12,680 nt of DNA, taken from CAIOSQ01 sp044359885. Lineage in GTDB: Bacteria; Pseudomonadota; Alphaproteobacteria; CACIAM-22H2. Both the position numbers and the translations under genes were made by a program. Below the pieces are notes generated by a model that searched no databases, was not told the DNA's origin, and saw nothing but the letters and a program-made list of their open reading frames with translations. Below are positions 1-7,597 of this stretch, one piece after another. Where the stretch lies: contig JBIKLI010000105.1 in the NCBI GenBank assembly GCA_044359885.1, positions 1 through 12,680 on the forward strand. Reading direction: 5' to 3'. Within the stretch, counting starts at the first letter, position 1, and every line of letters starts with the position of its first letter.

Positions 1-1435
1 CGCGCTCGAAGGCCGCGCGATCTGCGACGCGCCGGCGCCCAAGCCGCGCCAGCAGCGCGCGCAGCGTCACGCTGTCGTTGAGCGCGCCCAGCTGGTCCTG
101 GACCCCGGCCAGCGCCGCCAGCCAGCGCCGCGCGCCGCTGCCGGGAAACAGGTCGCGGAAGAACTCGGCCGCGTAGCGCAGCTTCTTGGCCCGCAGGCGC
201 ACGCGATGCAGGGCCGGCGGATCGAGCGCCTCGATGCGGCGGGCTTCGCGCAGCAGCTTGCGGTGCAACCGCTTCAGCGTGTCGCGGGCATGGCCCCGGG
301 CGGGCCGGTCGTGGGCCTCGCCCGCCGCGCGGCGCCAGCCATCGCCCTCCATCCAGGCTTCGAGCCGCAGCACGGTCTCGGCGAAGGCGCGCTCGCCCAG
401 CATCGCGCGCACGCGCCGGCGCGCCGCGTCGCGCGCCTGGCCGGCCACCGCCTCGACCGCAGCCAGCGCCGCGGCGTCGTCCATGCGCGCGCGCAGCTCG
501 GGCAGCAATTCCCCGACGAAGACGTCGAGCTCGCGCGCCGCATCGCTGCACCGCGCGATGCGGCGCAGCCCGGCGGCGAAGCGGCGCCGCTCCGCGGGCG
601 GCATGGCGGCGGCGAAGGCGGCGAAGGCCGAACGCAGCCGGCGCAGCGCGACGCGGAACTGGTGCACCGCCAGCGGGTCGTCGCCACGCTCGATGGCGGC
701 GGCGTTGGCGCGCAGCTGGACCAGGCAGACGCGCAGGATCCGACGCAGCGCCGCGCCGACGCTGGCGCGCCGATCCAGCCGCGGGCGCTCGGCGCGCAGC
801 GGCGGCGGCGGCGCGCCGGCGCGCAGCGCATGCGCGCGCGCCGACTTGGCGAGCGGCTGCAGCGCGAACCGCGCCAGGGGCAGCAGCGCCAGGGCGGCCG
901 CATAGACATCGGCGATCTCGCCCGCGACCAGTTCGATCTCGACGTCGCAGAGCGGCTCGGTGCGCCCGCCGGCCCGGATCTCGCCCCGATCGACCGCAAG
1001 TTCCAGGACCGAGCCGCCGACCGCCAGCGGCACCGTCGTGCGCTCGAAATCGATGGCGAAGACCTCGGCGAGTTCGCCGAGCCCCTCCGGGGCGAGTCCA
1101 CGCCCGGCCAGTGCCGCGGCCTCGTCCCCGTCATCCAGCACCGGTCGGCCGGCTTTCGCGGGACGGCTCCACTCGCCGCGCATGATCGGCGGGTCGCCGG
1201 GCGCCGGCGCGGTCTTGAGGGTCTGGATCGTCCGCCGGCCCTCCTGCCGCAGGCGAAGCACCGCCCCGGCGCGTTGCAGATCGAGCGCGGCGGTGTCGAA
1301 ATAGCGGGCGCGCAGCCGCTGCCGCCGGGCCGGGCCCGTCGCCAGCGCCGCCAATTCGGGCGAGGCGAGCAGCCGTGCGGCATCCTCGGGCGTCGTGCGC
1401 AGGGCGAGTTCGATCTCCTTGGATCCGTCTTCCAT
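1..1435 (-). CDS. CYTH-CHAD domain protein (putative inorganic triphosphatase / polyphosphate-binding), 3' end outside window
   Basis: 478 codons are visible from ATG at 1435, with no stop before the window edge, so the C-terminus is missing. The N-terminal third is a CYTH (triphosphate tunnel) domain. It begins KEIELALR at residues 6-13, followed by the typical stretch YFDTAALDLQRAGAVLRLRQ and then TIQTLK. The C-terminal part, from about residue 250, is a CHAD domain: helical, very rich in Arg and Ala, with VHQFRVALRRLRS around His258 and RLRAKKLRYAAEFF near residues 412-425. CYTH domains hydrolyse triphosphate or other organic phosphates. CHAD domains bind polyphosphate through conserved basic residues. 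The combination resembles the YgiF-type inorganic triphosphatases. The metal-binding ExExK signature reads E-I-E-L-A here, so its Lys is replaced by Ala. Cytoplasmic; no signal peptide or membrane segment. The gene is divergent from the methyltransferase and appears to stand alone. The long open frames on the opposite strand are GC-bias shadows. Confidence 0.9.
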   Translation of the reverse strand, partial: MEDGSKEIELALRTTPEDAARLLASPELAALATGPARRQRLRARYFDTAALDLQRAGAVLRLRQEGRRTIQTLKTAPAPGDPPIMRGEWSRPAKAGRPVLDDGDEAAALAGRGLAPEGLGELAEVFAIDFERTTVPLAVGGSVLELAVDRGEIRAGGRTEPLCDVEIELVAGEIADVYAAALALLPLARFALQPLAKSARAHALRAGAPPPPLRAERPRLDRRASVGAALRRILRVCLVQLRANAAAIERGDDPLAVHQFRVALRRLRSAFAAFAAAMPPAERRRFAAGLRRIARCSDAARELDVFVGELLPELRARMDDAAALAAVEAVAGQARDAARRRVRAMLGERAFAETVLRLEAWMEGDGWRRAAGEAHDRPARGHARDTLKRLHRKLLREARRIEALDPPALHRVRLRAKKLRYAAEFFRDLFPGSGARRWLAALAGVQDQLGALNDSVTLRALLARLGRRRVADRAAFER

Positions 1436-1460
1436 TCCAGCCCCCGAGGACGCGGTGGAA

Positions 1461-1488
1461 ACTAGACGCGGGGCCGGGCGTGCGGCAA
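1461..1488 (-). promoter_or_regulatory. Possible sigma70-type promoter for the CYTH-CHAD gene
   Basis: On the minus strand, TTGCCG (1488-1483) is followed after 16 bp by TCTAGT (1466-1461). Each hexamer matches four of six consensus bases. The -10 box ends about 25 bp upstream of the ATG at 1435, which would give a short leader. The -35 box overlaps one arm of the dyad at 1480-1500. This is a weak sequence match only. Confidence 0.3.
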
Positions 1489-1500
1489 TCAGCGCCGCAC
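1480..1500. repeat. Inverted repeat (7-bp perfect arms) in divergent intergenic region
   Basis: GTGCGGC (1480-1486) and GCCGCAC (1494-1500) are perfect inverted arms around a 7-base spacer. The dyad lies between the divergent CYTH-CHAD and methyltransferase genes and overlaps the candidate -35 box of the former. It could be an operator or an RNA hairpin. An arm of this length in GC-rich DNA can also arise by chance. Confidence 0.4.
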
Positions 1501-1511
1501 AATTCATTGAA

Positions 1512-1535
1512 CCGGATGGAATTTTCCCGATCCGG
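1512..1535. repeat. Inverted repeat CCGGAT-N12-ATCCGG upstream of methyltransferase gene
   Basis: CCGGAT (1512-1517) and ATCCGG (1530-1535) form a spaced dyad around an A/T-rich centre, in one of the few AT-rich patches of the window. The spacing would suit a dimeric regulator. It sits 44 bp before the preferred start at 1579. There is no further evidence for function. Confidence 0.3.
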
Positions 1536-1578
1536 GCGGCCGCGCCGTAAGATACCGGTCATCCAAAGGTCACTGGAC

Positions 1579-2586
1579 TTGACGCAAGATCCGGCTTCCC
1601 CGCTGTTCGCCGCCGCCCTCGCCCGCCTCGCGCCGCCGCCGGGGCGCGCACTGTGCCTGGACGCGACACCCGCGGTCGCGGCGGTGGCGGCCCAGGCCGG
1701 CCACGCGCCGGTCGCCATCCAGTCCTGGCGGCCGCTTCACGACGCGCTGCACACGGCCGGCATCGACAGCCGCCCGGTCGCCGGGCCCGCCGATCTGGGC
1801 TTCGATCTGGCGCTGGTCCGGCTGGGCCGCAGCCGGGTGCGCAACCTCGCCGCGCTGGCCGAGGGCCTCGGCCGCCTCGCCGGGCACGGCATCCTGGTCG
1901 CGGCGGGCGCCAATGGCTGCGGTCCGGCGAGCCACGCTCGCCAGGTCGGCGCACGCCATGCGCTGGCGCGTTTCCACGGCCGCGCGTTCTGGCTGGCGCG
2001 GGCGGAGGCGCCGCCGGCGGCGACGCTGGCGCAATGGCGGCAGGCGGCCGAGCCCGCCACGGTGCCGCCGGACGGCCATCACGCCGCCCCCGGGGCCTTC
2101 GCCTGGGACCGGATCGACCGCGGCTCGGCGCTGCTGGCGGCAAGCCTGCCGGAGGACATCGCCGGGCGGGTCGCCGATCTGGGCGCGGGCTGGGGCTGTC
2201 TGTCGCTCGCGCTCGCGGCACGCTGTCCCGGCATCGTGGCGCTCGACCTCTACGAGGCGGACCACGCCTCGCTCGCGGCGGCGCGGCACAACCTCGCGCC
2301 CGTCCCCGCCGCCGCGTTCCACTGGCACGATGTCGCGCGCGGCCTGCCGCGCGGCGGCTACGACGCGATCGTCGCCAATCCGCCCTTCCACGACGACCGG
2401 GCCGCCGATCCAGGGCTTGGCCTTGCCTTCATCCGCGCCGCGTCGGCGGCGCTGCGGCCGGGCGGTCGGTTCCGGCTGGTGGCCAATCGCCGCCTGCCCT
2501 ACGAAGCCGCGCTGCGCGCGGGCTTCGCGGCGCTGCGCGTGACCGGCGAGGCCGAGGGCTACAAGCTGCTGGAAGCGACGCGCTGA
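1579..2586 (+). CDS. RsmC-like class I SAM-dependent methyltransferase (probable rRNA guanine-N2 methyltransferase)
   Basis: 335 aa from TTG at 1579, which has AAAGG nine bases upstream; RsmC of E. coli is of similar length. An ATG at 1516 in the same frame would add 21 residues but has no clear ribosome site. The C-terminal half carries the methyltransferase core. Motif I (SAM binding) is DLGAGWG from residue 200. The catalytic NPPFHD motif starts at Asn267 and is typical of exocyclic-amine (guanine N2) methyltransferases of the RsmC/RlmG group. The end is LRPGGRFRLVANRRLPYE, a strong match to the RsmC C-terminus. The N-terminal half looks like the degenerate methyltransferase fold that RsmC also has, and lacks SAM motifs. 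The likely role is methylation of 16S rRNA (G1207 in E. coli) in the cytoplasm, but the exact base cannot be read from sequence. Transcribed alone, convergent with the PLP enzyme gene. Confidence 0.87.
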   Translation: MTQDPASPLFAAALARLAPPPGRALCLDATPAVAAVAAQAGHAPVAIQSWRPLHDALHTAGIDSRPVAGPADLGFDLALVRLGRSRVRNLAALAEGLGRLAGHGILVAAGANGCGPASHARQVGARHALARFHGRAFWLARAEAPPAATLAQWRQAAEPATVPPDGHHAAPGAFAWDRIDRGSALLAASLPEDIAGRVADLGAGWGCLSLALAARCPGIVALDLYEADHASLAAARHNLAPVPAAAFHWHDVARGLPRGGYDAIVANPPFHDDRAADPGLGLAFIRAASAALRPGGRFRLVANRRLPYEAALRAGFAALRVTGEAEGYKLLEATR

Positions 2587-2646
2587 ACGCTCTGGGCGGC
2601 CGACGTCATGCCCCCTCGCAGATCGCCATGCGCGCCCCGCGCCCGC

Positions 2647-3678
2647 TCAGGATGAACCGGGGCGTGCCGACTGGAGCGCGCTTGCGTGGACATAGGTCGC
2701 GGGGGCGCCGCCGGTGTTGACCAGAACGACCGTGGCGCCGCGCGGGATCGCCCCCGTTTCGACGCGGCGGAACAGGCACAGCGCGACCTTTGCGTTGTAG
2801 ACCGGGTCTGGGATCAGCCCATGGGCGCGAGCGACGCGGCGCACGACCGCGGCGATTTCGGAGGTGACGATGCCGTAGCCCGGCGCGCGCACGTCATCCT
2901 CCAGCGCCACGTCGCCCGGCTCCAGCCGCGTCGCGATCCCGAGCCGCGCGGCGGCGCGCGCGGAATGATCGACGACGTCGCCGGCCAGCCCGGGGGCCGG
3001 GCGCGCGATGCACACGCCATGGACGCGGGTCGTCGCGCCGAGATGCTTGAGGCCCAGCGCCAGCCCCGCCGCCGTCATGCCGGCGCCGGCGGCGATGAAC
3101 ACCGCGTGTGCCGCGCCACGCCCGCGCGCCGCCAGCTGCCCGTGCAGTTCCTCGGCGGCGTCGACATAGGCGATGGTCGCGTCGGCGCCGTAATCCAGCC
3201 GGCGGTCCAGGATCGCGACGCGGCAGCCAGCATGCTCCAGCTCGTCTCGCACCGCCTCCTCGGCCGCGAGCACCGCCGCGTCGTCGAGATCGGCGCCGAC
3301 CTCCCGCACCTCCGCGCCGAGGAGATCGAAAAGCAGGCGGTTGCCCTGCAGCGGCGCGCCGTCGCGCGCGGTCGTCCCAGGCACCAGCAGCACCGCGCGC
3401 ATGCCGCAGCGCGCCGCGGCGGCCGCGATGTCGCGCAGCTTGTTCGACTGGTCGGCGGCATGCGCGACCAGCGTGTCGACGCCGCGTGCGCGCAGCGTGC
3501 CAAGCGCGAATTCCATCAGCCGCGACTTGTTGCCGCCGACGCAGAGCCCGGCGAGGTCCTCGCGCTTGATCAGCAGGTCGATGCCCAGCTGCGCCGACAG
3601 CACCGGCGCTTCCTCGAGCGGCGTGGGCAGATGGACGAGGCTCAGCCGCGGCTGGCCGGCGCAGATCCTTGTGGTCAC
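2647..3678 (-). CDS. PLP-dependent D-cysteine desulfhydrase / ACC deaminase family enzyme (not a typical ACC deaminase)
   Basis: 343 aa from GTG at 3678. The start overlaps the stop of the upstream ATPase gene by 4 bp (GTGA), which decides it over a longer open frame reaching 3831. This is a fold-type II PLP enzyme. Lys51 in VGGNKSRLMEF is the Schiff-base lysine, Ser78 lies in DQSNKLR, Tyr294 in DPVYNAK is the second catalytic residue, and VNTGGAP near the C-terminus is the phosphate/carboxylate region. These positions equal those of Pseudomonas ACC deaminase. The two residues that specify ACC deaminase, Glu295 and Leu322, are Asn295 and Thr322 here. Thr322 is the residue found in D-cysteine desulfhydrases. 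Expected chemistry is alpha,beta-elimination from a small amino acid giving pyruvate and ammonia plus a leaving group. D-cysteine, L-cysteate (CuyA-type) or another beta-substituted alanine are candidates. It is the last gene of the transporter operon, which suggests it degrades the imported compound. Confidence 0.87.
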   Translation of the reverse strand: MTTRICAGQPRLSLVHLPTPLEEAPVLSAQLGIDLLIKREDLAGLCVGGNKSRLMEFALGTLRARGVDTLVAHAADQSNKLRDIAAAAARCGMRAVLLVPGTTARDGAPLQGNRLLFDLLGAEVREVGADLDDAAVLAAEEAVRDELEHAGCRVAILDRRLDYGADATIAYVDAAEELHGQLAARGRGAAHAVFIAAGAGMTAAGLALGLKHLGATTRVHGVCIARPAPGLAGDVVDHSARAAARLGIATRLEPGDVALEDDVRAPGYGIVTSEIAAVVRRVARAHGLIPDPVYNAKVALCLFRRVETGAIPRGATVVLVNTGGAPATYVHASALQSARPGSS

Positions 3679-4693
3679 GCGGGTCGCTTCTGGACGGGCC
3701 CGGCCTCGCCGGGCGCATGGACGAGATGGCACGCGACCGCCTGCCCGGGATCCTCGGCCAGCGGCCGCAGCGGCGGGATCGCCGTGGCGCAGATCGCCTC
3801 CGCCTTCGGGCAGCGTGTGCGGAAACGGCATCCGGAGGGCGGATCGATCGGGCTGGGAACGTCGCCGGTCAGAACGCGACGATCGGCGCGTCGCCCGGGC
3901 CGAGGCACCGGCACCGACGCCAGCAGCGCCTGGGTGTAGGGATGGCGCGGGCGCGCGAACAGCGTCCGCTTCGGGGCGATCTCGACCAGATGGCCGAGAT
4001 ACATGACCGCGACGCGGTCGGCGATGTGCCGCACGACGCTGAGGTCGTGCGAGATGAAGAGATAGCTGAGCCCAAGCCCGGACTGCAGATCCTGCAGCAG
4101 GTTGATCACCTGGGCCTGGATCGACACGTCGAGCGCCGAAACGGGCTCGTCGCAGACGATCAGCCGGGGGTTGAGCGCGAGCGCTCGCGCGATACCGATA
4201 CGCTGGCGCTGGCCGCCCGAGAATTCATGCGGATAGCGGTCGGCATGCTCCGCGGAGAGGCCGACCAGCGCCAGCAACTCGCGCACCCGCGCGGCATGGT
4301 CGGACCGGCGATGCGCCGCGTGCACGACCAGCGGCTCGGCGACGATGCGCCCGACCGTCATGCGCGGATCCAGCGAACCGACCGGATCCTGGAAGATCAT
4401 CTGCATGTCGCGGCGCAGCGGCCGCAGCTCGGCGCGCGACAGCCGGGTGATGTCGCGCCCATCGAGCAGGATCCGCCCCGCCGTGACGTCGTAGAGACGC
4501 AGCAGCAGCCGACCGACCGAGGTCTTGCCGCAGCCGCTTTCGCCGACCAGGGCGAGGGTTTCGCCCCGGCCGATGACGAAATCCACCCCATCGACGGCGC
4601 GCACCAGGCTGACCCGCCGGTTCATGAATCCGCTGGTGCGGACGAAATGTTTCGTCAACCCTTCGATCGCGACCAGCGGCGGCGGCGCGACGG

Positions 4694-4697
<4 letters not shown>
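3675..4697 (-). CDS. Dpp/Opp-type ABC transporter ATP-binding protein (DppF/OppF-like)
   Basis: 340 aa from ATG at 4697, which overlaps the preceding ATPase gene stop in an ATGA. It is the second nucleotide-binding subunit of the peptide-type importer, on the cytoplasmic face of the membrane. Visible motifs are Walker A GESGCGKT (residues 52-59), Q-loop near FQDP (102-105), signature FSGGQRQRI (159-167), Walker B LIVCDEP (179-185) and H-loop His217. The C-terminal region has the Cys-rich oligopeptide/dipeptide transporter tail GCRFRTRCPKAEAIC. Such tails follow the ATPase core in this subfamily and may bind an iron-sulfur cluster in some members. Gln at the signature (SGGQRQ) is usual for the F subunit. 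The stop is overlapped by the GTG of the PLP enzyme gene, so the two are translationally coupled. Confidence 0.94.
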
Positions 4698-5693
<996 letters not shown>

Positions 5694-5701
<8 letters not shown>

Positions 5702-6596
5702 GCTGCACCTTGAGGCGCGGATCCAGCGCGTCGCGCAGCCCGTCGCCCAGCAGGTTCAGGCTGAGCACCGTCAGCGCGATGGCGATGCCCGGGAACAGGC
5801 AGATCCAGGGCGCCTCGCGGATGTAGTTGCGCCCCTCGGCAATGATGTTGCCCCAGGTCGGGGTCGGCGGCATCGCCCCGACACCGAGGAAGCTGAGCAC
5901 CGCCTCGGCGATCACGGCATAGGCGAAGACGAAGGTCAGCTGGACGATCAGCGGCGCCAGGCTGTTGGGCAGGACATGGGTCAGCAGGATGCGCGCATCG
6001 CTGGCGCCGCAGCATTGCGCCGCGGTCACGTAGTCCATCTCGCGCAGCACCAGGACCGAGGCACGCACGATACGCGCCGTGCGCGGGGTGTAGACCGCGG
6101 CGAGCGCGATCACCGCGTTGGCCGCCGACGGTCCGAGCGCGGCGGCGATGGCGATCGCCAGCATGATCGAGGGAAAGGCCATGAGCGCGTCCATCACCCG
6201 CATCACCGGGTTGTCGAGGCGCTGGAAATATCCCGCGAGCGCCCCCAGAACGGCCCCGGCGACGCCCGAGATGACGACCACGGCCAGCCCGATCTCCAGC
6301 GACAGCCGCGCCCCGTGGACGACGCGGCTGTAGATGTCGCGGCCGAAATTGTCGGTGCCGAAAGGGAATTGCCAGCTCGGTGGGGCGAACCGGTGCATCA
6401 TGTCCATCTCGTCGTAGGGAACCGTCGCGACGAGATCCGCGGCCAGCGCCATCGCCACCACGACGGCGAACACGGCCAGCCCGCTGAGGAACAGACGATG
6501 CCGGGCCAGCTTGCGCAGGGCGCGCACCCGCCCCAGCCGCGCCAGCCATCCCGGCCGCGCGGGCGCAGCGGCGGGGCTACCGGGTGCCGCGTTCAT
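5694..6596 (-). CDS. Dpp/Opp-type ABC transporter permease (DppC/OppC-like)
   Basis: 300 aa from ATG at 6596. An in-frame ATG at 6623 would add nine residues but has no ribosome site and overlaps the preceding gene more. It is an inner-membrane subunit with a first helix at about residues 36-58 and five further hydrophobic segments toward the C-terminus. The C-type signature GTDNFGRDIYSRVVHGARLS lies at 80-99. The cytoplasmic EAA loop that docks the ATPases is AAQCCGASDARILLTHVLPN at 192-211, and the C-terminal signature NLLGDGLRDALDPRL is at 281-295. The paired cysteines in the EAA loop replace the more common Ala/Leu. The start overlaps the other permease gene by 20 bp, and the stop overlaps the following ATPase gene by 8 bp. 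Confidence 0.93.
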
Positions 6597-7533
6597 AGCG
6601 CACCCGGGGATCGATATAGGCATAGAGCAGGTCGACGAGCAGATTGATCAGCAGCAGCTTGATGGCGATGAACAGCAGCGTACCCTGGATGACCGGGTAG
6701 TCGCGGCGCAGGATCGCCGAACCGAGAAGCCGACCGACGCCCGGCACCGAGAACACCGTCTCGATCACCACCGATCCGCCGAGCAGCAGGCTGAAGGAGA
6801 TGCCGAGCACGGTGACCACGGGGACCATGACGTTCTTGAGCGCGTGCTTGCCGATCACCAGCGTCTCGGACAATCCCTTGGCGCGCGCGGTGCGGATATA
6901 GTCCTGGCCCAGGACCTCCAGCGTCGTCGAGCGCGTGACCCGCGCCAGCAACCCGATCTGCAGCAGCGCCAGCGACGTCGCCGGCAGGATGCAACTGCGC
7001 AGCCAACCGAGGACATCTTCGCTCAGCGGCACGTATCCCCCGCTCGGCAAGACGCCGAGATGGACCGAGAACAGCACGATCGCCATCAGCCCGAGCCAGA
7101 AATTGGGCAACGCGACGCCCACCAGCGCCGTCGTCATCACCGCCTGATCGATCCAGCTATTGGCGTTCAGCGCCGCCACCAGCCCCAGCGCGATCGCGAC
7201 CACCGCGCTCAGCACGAAGGCGAACAGCGTCAGCGACAGCGTCACCGGCAGCCGCTCGATGAAGGCCTGGGTGACGGACCGGCCGAGCAGGAAGGACTGA
7301 CCCAGATCGCCCTGGGCCAGCTTCCAGTACCAGCTGCCGATCTGGACCAGGAACGGCTCGTTCAGCCCCAGCTGCTCGCGGATCTGCGCGATCTCCTGGT
7401 CGCTGGCCGAAACGCCCCCGATGATCATCGCCGGATCGCCAGGCACCAGCCGCATCAGCAGGAACGACGCCAGGGTGACCAGCGCCAGCACCGGCACGGC
7501 CGCGATCAGCCGATAGACGATGTAGGCGGCCAT
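6577..7533 (-). CDS. Dpp/Opp-type ABC transporter permease (DppB/OppB-like)
   Basis: 318 aa from ATG at 7533, a normal length for B-type permeases. The first helix (about residues 9-29) leads into the family motif RLVPGDPA. Further hydrophobic segments lie near 98-120, 131-157, 181-197, 236-258 and 284-305, giving six predicted membrane spans. The EAA loop is DYIRTARAKGLSETLVIGKH from residue 211, followed by ALKN. FSVPGVGRLL (261-270) and YAYIDPRVRY at the C-terminus are also typical. It forms the translocation pore with the C-type subunit. The gene follows the binding-protein gene across a 64-bp gap holding a strong hairpin. Its own ribosome site (GAGAAA) is weak compared with that of the binding-protein gene. 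Confidence 0.94.
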   Translation of the reverse strand: MAAYIVYRLIAAVPVLALVTLASFLLMRLVPGDPAMIIGGVSASDQEIAQIREQLGLNEPFLVQIGSWYWKLAQGDLGQSFLLGRSVTQAFIERLPVTLSLTLFAFVLSAVVAIALGLVAALNANSWIDQAVMTTALVGVALPNFWLGLMAIVLFSVHLGVLPSGGYVPLSEDVLGWLRSCILPATSLALLQIGLLARVTRSTTLEVLGQDYIRTARAKGLSETLVIGKHALKNVMVPVVTVLGISFSLLLGGSVVIETVFSVPGVGRLLGSAILRRDYPVIQGTLLFIAIKLLLINLLVDLLYAYIDPRVRYERGTR

Positions 7534-7554
7534 GATTTCTCGATCGGAAGCGAT

Positions 7555-7583
7555 GGGCGCGCGCGGTGCCGCCGCGCGCGCCC
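7555..7583 (-). promoter_or_regulatory. Perfect 12-bp intercistronic stem-loop between binding-protein and permease genes
   Basis: GGGCGCGCGCGG (7555-7566) and CCGCGCGCGCCC (7572-7583) are perfect inverted arms around a 5-base loop. In the transcript the hairpin begins 14 bases after the binding-protein stop. It is followed by mixed sequence without a U-run, so it is not a classical terminator. Known parallels are stem-loops after binding-protein genes that block 3' exonucleases or cause partial termination, so that more binding protein than permease is made. That role is inferred here. Confidence 0.65.
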
Positions 7584-7597
7584 GGACGAAGCCATGC

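Noticed and set aside
206..1465. Long plus-strand open frame (419 codons) opposite the CYTH-CHAD gene
   Set aside because: It is rich in Arg, Gln, Gly and Ala with no recognisable motif, and the minus-strand frame has clear CYTH and CHAD motifs. GC bias removes stops in the antisense frames.
2587..2646. Bidirectional terminator between the convergent methyltransferase and PLP enzyme genes
   Set aside because: The 60-bp gap is where a terminator is expected, but I found no good hairpin with a T-run on either strand.
2647..3678. Annotation as true ACC deaminase (acdS)
   Set aside because: Residues 295 and 322 are Asn and Thr, not the Glu and Leu needed for ring-opening of ACC. A family-level name is safer.
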